From Methylobacterium haplocladii (GTDB lineage: Bacteria; Pseudomonadota; Alphaproteobacteria; Rhizobiales; Beijerinckiaceae): DNA of 64,000 bases. The stretch is taken from the NCBI RefSeq assembly GCF_007992175.1, contig NZ_BJZT01000011.1, positions 38,989-102,988 on the forward strand. The letters run 5' to 3'. Both the position numbers and the translations under genes were made by a program. Each line of letters starts with the position of its first letter. Position 1 is the first letter of the stretch. This document shows, in pieces, positions 1-10,904 of this stretch. The notes under the pieces are model-generated. The model saw only the letters and a list, made by a program, of their open reading frames with translations. It ran no database searches and had not been told where the DNA came from.

Positions 1-458
1 AACACCGACACGCCCGGCTGGATCACGGCGGTGGCAGCGCCACCCGTGATGGAGGCGAAGGCGAAGTTGTTACGGTTGCGACCGAAGTCGGCGTACTGGG
101 CGTCCGCCTCGACACCGACGACGATGCCGGAGCCCGGAGTAAACTGATAGTTGTAGCCGATCTGCGCACCGCCGGTGAATCCGTCCTGGTTCTGACGGTT
201 GTCGAAGGCGAACAGGCCGACGCGGTTGCCGACGCCGCCGACGACGGCCGGGTTGTTGGTGGCTACGAAGGTGGTCGCCGCGTCAGGATCCGAGACGCCG
301 AAGCCGTAGCCGGCGTTGATACCGGCGTAGAAGCCCGTCCAGGTGAACACCGGAATCGGCGTGAAGATCGGAGGAGCCGCGCGACGCGGCAGGTCGGCCG
401 CGGTGGCGGCGGCGGTGAGAGCCGTGAAGGCGGCGAGCGATGTCAGCAGTCTTTTCAT
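1..458 (-). CDS. Omp25-like outer membrane beta-barrel porin (partial, 3' end outside window)
   Basis: About 152 codons are visible and the C-terminus lies beyond the left edge. The start MKRLLTSLAAFTALTAAATA is a clear Sec signal peptide. It is followed by ADLPRRAAPP and then FTWTGFYAGINAGYGFG, the N-terminal signature of the Omp25/RopB family of alphaproteobacterial 8-stranded barrels. Further on, GFTGGAQIGYNYQF and GIVVGVEADAQYADFG fit alternating beta strands. It would sit in the outer membrane as a structural or small-pore protein. The ATG at 458 is preceded by a 515-bp non-coding stretch holding a long inverted repeat. Many paralogues usually occur in this group, so no specific function is assigned. 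Confidence 0.85.
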   Translation of the reverse strand, partial: MKRLLTSLAAFTALTAAATAADLPRRAAPPIFTPIPVFTWTGFYAGINAGYGFGVSDPDAATTFVATNNPAVVGGVGNRVGLFAFDNRQNQDGFTGGAQIGYNYQFTPGSGIVVGVEADAQYADFGRNRNNFAFASITGGAATAVIQPGVSV

Positions 459-973
459 TGTTTGATCCCCAGCGTTGTGCCCGATCGACGGCCAAGCTAG
501 GCGATTCCGCACTATCGGGATGTAGCGGCAAGGACACAGTCGCGCCGCACATTCGCCGAGGATTGGTTTCAGTCCATAAGTGTGCGGCGCAGCAAGACTT
601 GACGTAGCCATTGCCGGCGGGAACGGCCGGGCCGACAGCTTCGCGGCGAGTCGCCGCCGGGCCGACAAGGTTTCGGTGTCGTCCGGATCAGCACGGGCGG
701 TCGGACGGCGCAGCAGGGCAAGTCTCCGGGGGCGCGTGCGCGCCGCGACGATCAGCGCTCGGCGAGCTGCCGCGGGCATGGCGACCGGCACGCGTCGGCA
801 GCGAGCGGGCCGCAACGTCGCCGGCTCTCCAAGGAATGGCAGTGTGAAGCTGTGCCCGTCCGATTGGATCGCGACCTGTCCGGCCGCGATGTCGCCGAGG
901 GTGTCGATATCGGCTTGAACCGTGGGCGGATGCCGACGTGGCCGGTCCGGGCGTCCGGGCCGTCGAACGGCGT
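459..973. other. Non-coding gap between porin and folC
   Basis: No gene is supported here. Plus-strand ORFs at 580-918 and 611-847 are Arg/Ala/Ser-rich, have no family resemblance and no clear ribosome site. On the minus strand, about 820-920 reads QADIDTLGDIAAGQVAIQ, which looks protein-like, but the frame has no good start and soon becomes low-complexity Arg-rich. It could be the debris of a small gene. The porin promoter must lie in the left part of this stretch. Confidence 0.5.
542..590. repeat. 10-bp perfect inverted repeat upstream of the porin
   Basis: GCGCCGCACA (542-551) is exactly complementary to TGTGCGGCGC (581-590), with 29 nt between the arms. It lies about 85-130 bp upstream of the porin start codon. 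It could be an operator or a structure in the leader RNA. No regulator is recognised. Confidence 0.5.
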
Positions 974-2299
974 TCAGGCCGGCAAGGTGCCGTTGGCTTC
1001 GAGCACGGCGCCCGCGAGGTAGAGCGAGCCGCAGATCAGTACCCGCGGCGGCTGCTCGAAGGCGATATCCGAGAGGCTGAGGAGGGCGGCTTCGGTGCCG
1101 CGGGCCACGCGGGTGGCGATTCCCACTGAGTCTGCGATCTGCGCGACCTCGTCGGCTGGTCGGGCCGCGAGTTGGCCGGGAATCGGAACGGCCACGAGGA
1201 CGCGGGCGAGGCCGACGAAATTCTTCAGGAAACCCTCGGCGTCCTTGGTGCCGAGCAGCCCGACCACGAGGACCAGAGGCACGTTGCTGCGTTCGGACAA
1301 GTCGGCCATGGCGGCGGCGAGGATGCGGCCGCCATCGGCGTTGTGCCCGCCGTCGAGCCAGAGTTCGGAGTCCTTCGGCATCAGGTCGGCGAGGCGTCCG
1401 CGGGTCAGCCGTTGCAGGCGGCCGGGCCAGTCGACGTTGCGCAGTCCGGCCTCGTAGGCCGACGTGCCGAGATCGCCGAAGCCGGCCGCACGGAGCGCCG
1501 CGATCGCGGTGCCGGCATTGACGAGCTGGTGGCGGCCGGCGAGCTTCGGCCTCGGCAGGTCGAAAAGTTCGGTCTCGTCCTGGTAGACGAAGCGACCGCT
1601 CTCCTCGTGGACCGAAAAATCCTGGTTGCCGACGATGATCGGCACGGCGCCGACGCGCTCGGCATGGCGGCAGAGCACCGCGTCGGCCTCGGCGTAGTCT
1701 TGGGCGGCGATCACCGCCGGGCAGCCGCGCTTGAAGATGCCGGCCTTTTCGGTCGCGACCGATTCGAGTGTGTCGCCGAGGTATTCCGCATGGTCGCGGC
1801 CGATCGGCGTGACCACCGCGCAGGCAGGCTCGGCGATGACGTTGGTGGCATCGACCCGGCCGCCGAGGCCGACTTCGAGCAGGAGTACGTCGGCCGGCGA
1901 TTCCGAGAAGAGCAGCAGGGCCGCCGCGGTGGTGATCTCGAACACCGTGATCGGATCGCCGGCATTGGCCGCCTCGCAGCGGGCGAAGGCTTCCGCCAGC
2001 CGCTCCTCAGGCACGAAGCTGCCGCCGCCGATCCCGCCCATGCGGATGCGCTCGTGGAAGCGCACGAGATGGGGCGAGGTGTAGACGTGAGCGGCCAGCC
2101 CCCCGGCTTCGAGGATCGCCCGCATGAAGGCGATGGTCGAACCCTTGCCGTTGGTGCCGGCGACGTGGATCACCGGCGGCAGGCGCCGCTCCGGGTGGTT
2201 CAGCCGCGTGAGCAGGCTCTCGATCCGCCCGAGCGACAGGTCAATCGTGCGCGGATGCAGGGCGAGGAATCGCGCCATGAGCGCGTCTGAGGAATCCAT
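974..2299 (-). CDS. folC: Bifunctional folylpolyglutamate synthase / dihydrofolate synthase
   Basis: A 441-residue Mur-ligase-fold enzyme that adds glutamate to dihydropteroate and to tetrahydrofolates in the cytoplasm. The ATP-binding loop HVAGTNGKGST is at residues 45-55, and the DATNVI and IGRDHAEYLG motifs of the family follow. The central GRHQLVNAGTAIAAL and WPGRLQRL segments and the C-terminal LWLDGGHNADGG are typical. Length matches the family. It lies 44 bp downstream of accD on the same strand, the conserved accD-folC arrangement of alphaproteobacteria, so the two are probably co-transcribed. In a methylotroph, polyglutamylated folate also serves C1 transfer. Confidence 0.95.
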   Translation of the reverse strand: MDSSDALMARFLALHPRTIDLSLGRIESLLTRLNHPERRLPPVIHVAGTNGKGSTIAFMRAILEAGGLAAHVYTSPHLVRFHERIRMGGIGGGSFVPEERLAEAFARCEAANAGDPITVFEITTAAALLLFSESPADVLLLEVGLGGRVDATNVIAEPACAVVTPIGRDHAEYLGDTLESVATEKAGIFKRGCPAVIAAQDYAEADAVLCRHAERVGAVPIIVGNQDFSVHEESGRFVYQDETELFDLPRPKLAGRHQLVNAGTAIAALRAAGFGDLGTSAYEAGLRNVDWPGRLQRLTRGRLADLMPKDSELWLDGGHNADGGRILAAAMADLSERSNVPLVLVVGLLGTKDAEGFLKNFVGLARVLVAVPIPGQLAARPADEVAQIADSVGIATRVARGTEAALLSLSDIAFEQPPRVLICGSLYLAGAVLEANGTLPA

Positions 2300-2343
2300 G
2301 TCTCGCGGGTCGCGTTGTCGAGAATCGGAACGCCGGTGACGGG

Positions 2344-3246
2344 TCAGGCGGCCTGAGGCGCCGGCTGCCGTTCCTTCGATTGGGCCGGGCGCACGTCGAG
2401 GAGCAGACCGCAGAGCCGCGCCACCGTCTCCTTCATGTCGCGGCGGTGGACGACCTGATCGACCATACCGTGCTCGCGCAGGTACTCCGAGCGCTGGAAG
2501 CCGTCGGGCAGTTTTTCACGGATGGTCTGTTCGATGACCCGGGGGCCGGCGAAGCAGATCAGCGCGCCGGGCTCGGCCAGATGCACGTCGCCGAGCATGG
2601 CGTAGGAGGCGGTGACGCCGCCGGTGGTCGGGTTCGTCAGCACGACGATGTAGGGGAGCTTCGCCGCGTTGAGCCGGCGGATTGCGACCGTGGTGCGCGG
2701 CATCTGCATCAGGGAGAGGATGCCCTCCTGCATCCGCGCGCCGCCGGAGGCCGAGAACAGCACGTACGGCGTGCGCTTCTCGAGAGCGGTCTCGGCGCCG
2801 CGGACGAAGGCTTCGCCCGCCGCCATGCCGAGGGAGCCGGCCATGAAGGCGAATTCCTGGACGGCGATCGTCGTCGGCAGGCCACCCACGCGGCCGAAAC
2901 CGATCTTGAAGGCGTCCGGCATGCCGGTCTTGGCGCGGGCCTCCTTCAGACGGTCGACGTACTTCTTCTCGTCACGGAACTTGAGCGGGTCTGTGGCGAC
3001 TTCCGGCAGGGGAACGTCGATCCAGGTGCCCTCGTCGAACATCGTCTTGAGGCGCGCATGCGCGCTCATCTTCAGGTGATGCTCGGAGCCCGGGATCACC
3101 CAGAGGTTCTGCTCGACCTCCTTGTGGAAGACCATCTGCCCGCTGTCGGGGCATTTGATCCAGAGGTTCTCCGGCGTCTCGCGCTTGAACAGCGTCTTGA
3201 TCCGGGGGCGCATGACCTCCGAGATCCAGTTCATCGCCTCGACCAT
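2344..3246 (-). CDS. accD: Acetyl-CoA carboxylase carboxyltransferase subunit beta
   Basis: AccD forms with AccA the carboxyltransferase that moves the carboxyl group from biotin to acetyl-CoA, the first step of fatty acid synthesis. The sequence carries [25 protein letters not shown], the oxyanion/substrate segment [19 protein letters not shown] and [18 protein letters not shown] chose the ATG at 3246 (MVEAMNWIS) because AAGGA sits 7 nt upstream. The ATG at 3234 and an upstream GTG at 3270 are alternatives. Only one of the four zinc-ribbon cysteines of the E. coli protein remains, as is usual in alphaproteobacterial AccD. folC follows 44 bp downstream. About 300 residues, family-typical. Confidence 0.95.
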   Translation of the reverse strand: MVEAMNWISEVMRPRIKTLFKRETPENLWIKCPDSGQMVFHKEVEQNLWVIPGSEHHLKMSAHARLKTMFDEGTWIDVPLPEVATDPLKFRDEKKYVDRLKEARAKTGMPDAFKIGFGRVGGLPTTIAVQEFAFMAGSLGMAAGEAFVRGAETALEKRTPYVLFSASGGARMQEGILSLMQMPRTTVAIRRLNAAKLPYIVVLTNPTTGGVTASYAMLGDVHLAEPGALICFAGPRVIEQTIREKLPDGFQRSEYLREHGMVDQVVHRRDMKETVARLCGLLLDVRPAQSKERQPAPQAA

Positions 3247-3386
3247 GCGAAAGTCCTTGTGGAAGACCACGGATATCGGAGCGCGTCGGTGCGAATGCCA
3301 AGGGGCATTGCGCTGCGCGGCTCCACCATCGGCCTGCGCTTTATCCCAGATCGAGTCGCGGCGAAACGGAGTGAATTCGGCGCAGC

Positions 3387-4373
3387 TCAGTCGGCAATGG
3401 CCGAGGCGGCGCCCTCGGGGTTCATCCCGTCGACCGGCGCGGGCCGCTTGCGAACCGGGCGCGGGGCGGCACTGGCGGTCGGCGCGCTGGTGTTGGCGCC
3501 GAGGCGGGCGGCCAGCGCGATGGCGCGGGCCTCGGTGAAGCGCAGGTGACAGAAGCCGTGTGCGCCCTCGCGGGCATAGGTGCGGCAGAGCTCTTCGCGG
3601 TCGGAGGAGAAAGCCGCCTGCTCCTGCACCACGGGGCGGACGTCCTGCCCGCGAAGCCGCTGGGTCATGACCTTGTAATTGTCACGCACCGCCTTGTCGG
3701 CGACGCCGCGGGCGCTGTCGAACTCGCCCGCGCGCGGGATCAGGCCTGCGGCAGGCGGTCCCCACAGGCCCTTCGGCGTGGTGGCGCAATCGGCGGCGGA
3801 GAAGGTGCAGACCGGGTTGCCGCCGAGGGGCGTGGCGATGACGCCGCCGTCGACCACCTCAAAGCGCAGGGGGCATTCGGACGCGGCGGCCTCGAGGCGC
3901 GCGACGCCGTCGGGCTTGCCCTCGGAGGTCAGCGCGACGGCGCCGCCCGCATTGAGCTTCACCGTGCAGCTCTCGGTCGGCTGCGAGATCCTGGTGCCCG
4001 GCAGCGTTACCTTGGCCGTGACCCCGGAGCCGGCACGCTCGAACTTCAGGCCCCCGGTGAGGCCGTTGAGCATGAGGTCCTGGCCGTAGACGTTGTCGTC
4101 GGCCGGCGCCTTGAGCACCACCGGTTGGCGCGGCGGCGCGGGGGTTGCCGGCTTGGCGGCTTCGTCGCCGGCGGGCGGCGCACCCGGAACCCCGGGCGCA
4201 CCGGGCGGAGGCGGCACCGGCGTGCCGGGAATCGGCTGGCGCGGTACGGGGGGCTTGGCCGCACGCCCGATCCCGAACAGCTCCTCGAAGAAGTTCTGGG
4301 CGCTCGCCGGGTCGGGCCGGGCGACGGACAGCGCGAGGGCCGAGAGGACGAGCAGGGTGCGGGGGAGGCGCAT
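3387..4373 (-). CDS. Exported Pro-rich Cys-containing protein of unknown function
   Basis: The family is not recognised. The chosen start (ATG 4373, [16 protein letters not shown]) gives a Sec signal peptide ending near ASAQ, so the protein should be periplasmic. An upstream ATG at 4409 would prepend 12 residues. After the leader comes a Pro/Gly/Ala-rich linker (about residues 35-85), then a beta-rich middle with cysteine pairs ([34 protein letters not shown]). A C-terminal piece with two more cysteines ([17 protein letters not shown]) faintly recalls LprI-type inhibitors, which is not enough to name it. The tail is Arg/Pro-rich. It stands alone between accD and dnaK. Confidence 0.75.
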   Translation of the reverse strand: MRLPRTLLVLSALALSVARPDPASAQNFFEELFGIGRAAKPPVPRQPIPGTPVPPPPGAPGVPGAPPAGDEAAKPATPAPPRQPVVLKAPADDNVYGQDLMLNGLTGGLKFERAGSGVTAKVTLPGTRISQPTESCTVKLNAGGAVALTSEGKPDGVARLEAAASECPLRFEVVDGGVIATPLGGNPVCTFSAADCATTPKGLWGPPAAGLIPRAGEFDSARGVADKAVRDNYKVMTQRLRGQDVRPVVQEQAAFSSDREELCRTYAREGAHGFCHLRFTEARAIALAARLGANTSAPTASAAPRPVRKRPAPVDGMNPEGAASAIAD

Positions 4374-4783
4374 GACAAGTCTCGCCCGAGAAGCGGAGAA
4401 GGCGGCCATCGCGACACCGGTTTCGCGAGGGGCGAGGGGGCATCGACGGGGCTGGGTTGGGTGGCCCTCTAGCACGCGACCCGTGGCGGCGACGTGGCAG
4501 GCGCGTAACATTTCGAGGGCAAGGCAACCAATCGAACTGGAAAATCAGCGAAATTGGCTGGCGCGCGCCCGTCGCAGCCACCCGTCTTGCGGCTCCGCGA
4601 CCACATTCATATATCCGGCGAGGCACGGAGAGGGGGCCGATCCGACCGGGTCTCGGTGCGATCCCTCCCTCCTTCCGTTCCCATCGCTTTCAGATTTGCA
4701 TCGCCCGTTAAGCCTAGAGCCATGGGCCGAGCTGCTTCGGGGCTCGGCGGTCTGCTTGAACAGTCCAACAGAGGGATCCCACC
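4374..4783. other. 410-bp divergent intergenic region upstream of dnaK
   Basis: It holds the promoters of the minus-strand exported protein and of dnaK. The only strong signal is the candidate heat-shock promoter listed separately at 4586-4617. The dnaK leader after it is about 160 nt. No gene is seen. Confidence 0.6.
4586..4617 (+). promoter_or_regulatory. Candidate RpoH (sigma-32) promoter of dnaK
   Basis: CTTG at 4586-4589 and CATATATCCG at 4608-4617 are separated by 18 nt. This closely fits the alphaproteobacterial RpoH consensus (CTTG, about 17-18 nt, CYTATNTNNG), with one mismatch in the -10 part. It points at dnaK, whose ATG is 167 bp downstream. The match was made by eye. Confidence 0.55.
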
Positions 4784-6700
<1,917 letters not shown>

Positions 6701-6721
6701 CACCGGGCCGTACGGAAAAAG

Positions 6722-6753
6722 GGGGCCGGAGCGATCCGGCCCCTGCTCGTTTT
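6722..6753 (+). terminator. Rho-independent terminator after dnaK
   Basis: GGGGCCGGA (6722-6730), tetraloop GCGA, TCCGGCCCC (6735-6743) form a perfect 9-bp GC-rich stem. A short T run (TTTT at 6750-6753) follows. It may set the ratio of dnaK to dnaJ transcripts. Confidence 0.8.
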
Positions 6754-6787
6754 ACGCTTACGTTTCAACATTTGATGACGACCGAGA

Positions 6788-6818
6788 CTTGATCCCCGAG
6801 CCCCGCTCGGGGATCAAG
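6788..6818. repeat. 13-bp perfect hairpin just before dnaJ
   Basis: CTTGATCCCCGAG (6788-6800), loop CCCCG, CTCGGGGATCAAG (6806-6818). It lies 26 bp upstream of the dnaJ ATG, so it would fold in the dnaJ leader RNA. It may be a dispersed palindrome or a local regulatory hairpin. It has no T run. Confidence 0.7.
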
Positions 6819-6844
6819 CATGTCGAGGGGTTTCGAGGGCCGGT

Positions 6845-8002
6845 ATGTCGAAGCGGGACTATTACGAGGTCCTCGGCGTCACCAAGACGGTGACGGAAGT
6901 CGAGCTGAAGGTGGCCTTTCGCAAGCTGGCGATGGTCCATCATCCGGACCGGAACCCCGGCAACAAGGAATCGGAGATCGCCTTCAAGGAGGTGAACGAG
7001 GCCTATCAGTGCCTCTCCGACGGCCAGAAGCGTGCCGCCTACGACCGCTTCGGCCATGCCGCCTTCCAACAGGGCGGACAGGGCGGACCCGGATTCGGCA
7101 ACGAGTTCGGCGACTTCATGTCGGACATCTTCGAGAATTTCTTCGGCGACGGGCGTGGGCAGCCGGGTGCCGGAGCCGGGCGAGGCCGCGGCGGAGCCCC
7201 AGGCCGCGAGCGTGGCGCCGACCTGCGCTTCAACCTCGAGATCTCTCTGGAGGAAGCCTTTTCCGGCAAGACCGAGGCGATCAAGATCCCGACCTCGATC
7301 GCCTGCGAACCCTGCTCCGGTACGGGCGCCAAGCCTGGATCGAAGGCCCGGCCTTGCCCGACCTGCGGCGGCTACGGCCGCGTGCGCGCGGCGCAGGGGT
7401 TCTTCGCCATCGAGCGGACCTGCCCGAACTGCCATGGCCGCGGCGAGGTGATCGACGATCCCTGTCCGTCCTGCTCGGGCGCCGGCCGCGTCACCCGTGA
7501 GCGCAACCTCTCGATCAACGTACCTGCCGGCGTCGACGACGGCCTGCGCATCCGGCTCGCCGGCGAGGGCGAGAGCGGCCTGCGCGGCGGCCCGTCGGGC
7601 GACCTCTACGTCTTCCTCTCGATCGCGCCGCATACCTTCTTCCAGCGGGACGGGGCCGACCTGTTCTGCCGCGTGCCGATCTCGATGGTCACCGCGGCGC
7701 TCTCGGGCGAGATTACCGTGCCGGTGATCGACGGCACCCAGACCCAGGTTCGCATCCCTGCCGGTACCCAGGCCGGCAAACAGTTCCGGATCAAGGGCAA
7801 GGGCATGCCGGTCCTGCGTTCGCGCGAGGTCGGCGACCTCTATATTCAGGTGTCCGTCGAGACCCCGCAGAACCTGACCAAGCGCCAGCGCGAACTGCTC
7901 CAGGAATTCGACCAGTCGGCCTCCGCCGAGAACCACCCCGAGAGCGCCGGCTTCTTTTCCAAGGTGAAGGACTTTTTCGTCGCCGGGGCCGGACGTTCGT
8001 GA
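6845..8002 (+). CDS. dnaJ: Co-chaperone DnaJ (Hsp40)
   Basis: A 385-residue type I J-protein that stimulates the DnaK ATPase and delivers substrates. The J domain (residues 1-70) contains the catalytic HPD within [12 protein letters not shown] Gly/Phe-rich linker (about 75-120) follows. Four zinc-finger repeats are intact: [24 protein letters not shown] and CPSCSGAG. The C-terminal substrate domains include [16 protein letters not shown] and FRIKGKGMP. It lies directly downstream of dnaK but behind a terminator and a hairpin, so it may be transcribed partly by read-through. No grpE is near. Confidence 0.98.
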   Translation: MSKRDYYEVLGVTKTVTEVELKVAFRKLAMVHHPDRNPGNKESEIAFKEVNEAYQCLSDGQKRAAYDRFGHAAFQQGGQGGPGFGNEFGDFMSDIFENFFGDGRGQPGAGAGRGRGGAPGRERGADLRFNLEISLEEAFSGKTEAIKIPTSIACEPCSGTGAKPGSKARPCPTCGGYGRVRAAQGFFAIERTCPNCHGRGEVIDDPCPSCSGAGRVTRERNLSINVPAGVDDGLRIRLAGEGESGLRGGPSGDLYVFLSIAPHTFFQRDGADLFCRVPISMVTAALSGEITVPVIDGTQTQVRIPAGTQAGKQFRIKGKGMPVLRSREVGDLYIQVSVETPQNLTKRQRELLQEFDQSASAENHPESAGFFSKVKDFFVAGAGRS

Positions 8003-8192
8003 TCGCAAATCGCGGGATCAAACCGGAGAGCTTTCCTGTTATGGCTGTGGCAGCAGGTCGCGCCGGGTCGCGGTCTGCCGGCGACGATCGTGTCCAGGCG
8101 CCTGCGTCCGGCACGGCAGTTGCCAGCTTGACTGTCGGAAGGCTTTCGTCGTCTAGCCTCTCCGCCCACTCCTGACCCGAGGGTCCCTGCTC

Positions 8193-8840
8193 TTGCCGCC
8201 GCTCCGCCGTTCCAGCGCAAAAGCCGTCGCCGTGCCCCGCAGCATGAGGGGTCCGGCGGGAGACCGACGGGACCCGCTGGAGGACGAGGCGCGTTTTCTG
8301 CGATCCTGGTTCGAGCGCCCCCTCGTCACCGGCTCGGTGACCCCGTCGGGCAAGATGCTCGCCCGAACGATGGCGTCCTACGTCGACCCGCGCATGAGCG
8401 GCCCGGTGATCGAACTCGGACCCGGCACGGGTCCGGTGACGGAGGCACTGGTCCGCCGGGGGATCGAGCAGGAGCGACTCATCCTCGTCGAGTTCAACCC
8501 GAAATTCTGCGCGCTGCTGCAGCGCCGTTTTCCCCGCGCCACGGTTCTGCAGGGCGACGCCTACCGCATCCGCGAGACGCTCAAGGGGCTCGTCGAGATG
8601 CCCTGCGCGGCGACGATCTCCAGCTTGCCGCTGTTCACGAAGCCCATGGAGCAGCGCATGGAGCTGCTCCAGAGCGCCCACGACCTGATGCAGCCGGATG
8701 CGCCCTTCGTGCAATTCACCTACGCCGTCGTGCCGCCGATTCCGGCGAAGTGCGAGGCCGGCAGCTACACGGCCAGCCGCTCCAACAAGGTCTGGCTCAA
8801 CCTGCCGCCGGCCCGTGTCTGGGTCTACCGCCGGCCGTAA
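8193..8840 (+). CDS. PmtA-like SAM-dependent methyltransferase (probable phospholipid N-methyltransferase)
   Basis: About 215 residues with a class I SAM-binding fold. VIELGPGTGPVTEALVRRG is motif I, LILVEFNPKFCALLQRRFP is motif II with the acidic ribose-binding residue, and GDAYRI follows. The N-terminal ARFLRSWFERPLVTGSVTPSGKMLARTMA segment (before motif I) and the VWVYRRP end resemble alphaproteobacterial PmtA, which methylates phosphatidylethanolamine toward phosphatidylcholine. Substrate is inferred from similarity only. A TTG at 8193 has GAGGG 9 nt upstream. The ATG at 8244 (MRGPAGDRRD) is the alternative and has no good ribosome site. It stands alone after dnaJ. Confidence 0.75.
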   Translation: MPPLRRSSAKAVAVPRSMRGPAGDRRDPLEDEARFLRSWFERPLVTGSVTPSGKMLARTMASYVDPRMSGPVIELGPGTGPVTEALVRRGIEQERLILVEFNPKFCALLQRRFPRATVLQGDAYRIRETLKGLVEMPCAATISSLPLFTKPMEQRMELLQSAHDLMQPDAPFVQFTYAVVPPIPAKCEAGSYTASRSNKVWLNLPPARVWVYRRP

Positions 8841-9187
8841 TCCGGGAGCCGTCCGGTAGCGATCGGCGCTCTGAACACACCCTGCAGGTCTGCCATCCGG
8901 TCGGGGAATGGCACGTTCATCGTCTACGGCCAGCGCCGCGACGAGGAGGACGATCTCCGATCGCAGGCGTGGTTGGGATAGGACCGGCACTTCGCTCGAA
9001 TTTTAGCGGTACGTGTTCGAACCGGTTTCTAATCCCTTCATCCTCTTGGCGTTTCAGGGTGGCGAAGCGGAACCATTCCGCCATGTTTCCGTTCGTTGCT
9101 ACCCCCCTCAGGAGGCGTTCACGCCGGGGGGCGTAGGCCAGACACCCGACCGGTTCAGACCGGCGTGCGCAATCCAAGGAGTTCAGA
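8841..9187. other. 347-bp gap between the methyltransferase and the His-rich gene
   Basis: No complete gene. One plus-strand frame around 8900-8980 reads NGTFIVYGQRRDEEDDL and ends in TAG. It looks like a protein C-terminus without a start and may be a gene remnant. AAGGAG at about 9177 is the ribosome site of the next gene. Confidence 0.4.
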
Positions 9188-9484
9188 ATGACCATGCATC
9201 GAGGCCGTACCCTGCTCGCTGCGGCCGCTCTCGCCGTCGGCGGAATCTTCGCCGCCGCGACCGGCTCGGCGCAGGCTGCTCCGCTCGCTCCGGCCGCCGT
9301 CGAGACCGTGGCCGGTGAAGCCGGCGCCACCGCCGTGCATTGGCGCGGCCACGGCCATCACTTCGGCCGCCACCACCACCATCATCGCCACTTCGGCTAT
9401 GGCCGTCCGCGCCACCATGGCTGGCATCACCACCATCACCGCGGTCATCACCACCACGGTTTCGGCCGCCGTCACCACTGGTAG
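9188..9484 (+). CDS. Small exported histidine-rich protein
   Basis: A 98-residue protein. AAGGAG lies just upstream of the ATG, which supports real translation. Residues 1-30 form a signal peptide (LLAAAALAVGGIFAAATGS, cleavage near AQA). The last 48 residues contain 23 histidines mixed with Gly, Arg and aromatic residues, e.g. RHHHHHRHFGYGRPRHH. The obvious inference is divalent metal binding or buffering (Ni, Zn, Cu) in the periplasm, but no family is identified and composition alone does not prove this. A palindromic repeat follows the stop codon. Confidence 0.75.
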   Translation: MTMHRGRTLLAAAALAVGGIFAAATGSAQAAPLAPAAVETVAGEAGATAVHWRGHGHHFGRHHHHHRHFGYGRPRHHGWHHHHHRGHHHHGFGRRHHW

Positions 9485-9487
9485 GCC

Positions 9488-9585
9488 AGAGCGTACTGCG
9501 TTTTCGCGAAAACAGAAGCACGCTCTTGATAGTAGTCGTCGCGTGATGTTTTCGGGAAACCGGCTTCCACTTCCCGCATCACGCT
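9488..9585. repeat. Composite palindromic repeat, copy 1
   Basis: Two adjacent palindromes. The first is AGAGCG (9488-9493)...CGCTCT (9521-9526) around a perfect GTTTTCGCGAAAAC core (9500-9513). The second is GCGTGATG (9541-9548)...CATCACGC (9577-9584). A related element lies at 55061-55158 in the same order and orientation. It fills the convergent gap between the His-rich gene and deoA and could act in termination. Confidence 0.7.
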
Positions 9586-9590
9586 CCAAC

Positions 9591-10904
9591 TCAGCCGATG
9601 CGCTTGTGGATCGCTCGCGCGATCCCGGGCGCGTCGGCACCGATGCGGTAGGCGGCCCTCAGGGCTACGGCCGCGATGTCCGCGGCGTTCTCGTCACGCG
9701 CGTGGATGATGCCGAGCGGCGCCTCCGTGCCGACTGCATCGCACGGCCGCGCGAGCTCCGAAAAACCGACGGCATGGTCGATGTCGTCCTGCGGCCGAGT
9801 TCGCCCGCCGCCGAGGCCGATTACGGCGAGACCGATCTCGCGCGTCGCGACGCCGGTGACGTAGCCGGATCGCTCCGGCAGCACACGGCGGATGATCGGA
9901 GCTACCGACAGGACATCCGCCGAGACACCTAAGGCATTCGACGGCCCGCCGAGTCCGGCGACCATCCGCTCGAAGCGTTCGGCGGCTTGGCCCGAGGCCA
10001 AGGCCTCTTCCAACCGTGCGCCTGCGTCCGCCGTATCGGCGGCCAGCCCACCGATCACCAGCATCTCGGCCGCCAGCGCCAGCGTCACCGTGTGAAAGCG
10101 CGGCTCCCGGCGACGCCCGGTCAGGTAGTCGACGGCATAGGCGATCTCGACGGCGTTGCCGGCGGCGGACGCGAGCGGCGCGTCCATGTCGGTGATCAGC
10201 GCCATCGTCTGCATCCCGGCGCCGTTGCCGACGCCGACGATGCTCTCGGCGAGCGCCTGCGCCGCGTCTAGCGTGCCCATGAACGCGCCCGACCCCGCCT
10301 TCACGTCCATCACGAGCCCGTTGAGCCCGGCCGCCAGCTTCTTTGACAGAATGGAGGCGGTGATCAGGTCGAGCGATTCCACCGTGCCGGTGACGTCGCG
10401 GATCGCGTAGAGGCGCTTGTCGGCCGGCGCGAGCTCTGCCGTCTGGCCGATGATGGCGCACCCGACATCTCGCACGACCGCTCGGAACCGATGGAGACCT
10501 GGCGTGGCGTCATAGCCGGGAATGCTGCCGAGCTTGTCGAGCGTGCCGCCGGTATGGCCGAGGCCGCGCCCGGAGATCATCGGCACGTAGCCGCCGCAAG
10601 CTGCCACCATCGGCGCGAGCACGAGGCTGACCGCATCGCCGATGCCGCCGGTGGAGTGCTTGTCGAGGACGGGACCGGACAGGTCCCAGGTCAGCACCGT
10701 GCCGGACTGCGTCATCGCCCGCGTCAGCGCGACGCGTTCGTCCAACGAGAGCCCGCGAAAGAACACGGCCATGGCGAAGGCCGCCGCCTGCCCCTCCGTG
10801 ACGCTGCCGTCTGTGAGCCCGGCGATGAAGCCGGCGATGTCGCCCGCGTCGAGCGCGCCGCCGTCGCGTTTCGCCCGGATGATCTCCTGCGGCAGTTTTC
10901 TCAC
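9591..10904 (-). CDS. deoA: Thymidine phosphorylase
   Basis: A 437-residue homodimeric cytosolic enzyme that splits thymidine (and deoxyuridine) with phosphate into the base and deoxyribose 1-phosphate. The signature SGRGLGHTGGTLDKL is intact. DLSGPVLDKHSTGGIGDAVS is the phosphate-binding region, and KLAAGLNGLVMDVKAGSGAF follows. The start is a GTG at 10904, giving MRKLPQEIIRAKRDGG as in the family. Its GTGA overlaps the TGA of deoC by 4 nt, so translation is probably coupled. It is the last gene of cdd-punA-deoC-deoA. The larger frame upstream is only read-through of the deoC region. Confidence 0.95.
   Translation of the reverse strand: MRKLPQEIIRAKRDGGALDAGDIAGFIAGLTDGSVTEGQAAAFAMAVFFRGLSLDERVALTRAMTQSGTVLTWDLSGPVLDKHSTGGIGDAVSLVLAPMVAACGGYVPMISGRGLGHTGGTLDKLGSIPGYDATPGLHRFRAVVRDVGCAIIGQTAELAPADKRLYAIRDVTGTVESLDLITASILSKKLAAGLNGLVMDVKAGSGAFMGTLDAAQALAESIVGVGNGAGMQTMALITDMDAPLASAAGNAVEIAYAVDYLTGRRREPRFHTVTLALAAEMLVIGGLAADTADAGARLEEALASGQAAERFERMVAGLGGPSNALGVSADVLSVAPIIRRVLPERSGYVTGVATREIGLAVIGLGGGRTRPQDDIDHAVGFSELARPCDAVGTEAPLGIIHARDENAADIAAVALRAAYRIGADAPGIARAIHKRIG

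Noticed and set aside
580..918. Plus-strand ORF of 112 residues after the porin
   Set aside because: GTG-type start, no ribosome site, Arg/Ser/Ala-rich low-complexity sequence.
9011..9030. GGTTCGAAC on the minus strand, resembling a tRNA T-loop
   Set aside because: The flanking bases do not form the T stem, and no acceptor stem, anticodon arm or CCA end fits around it.
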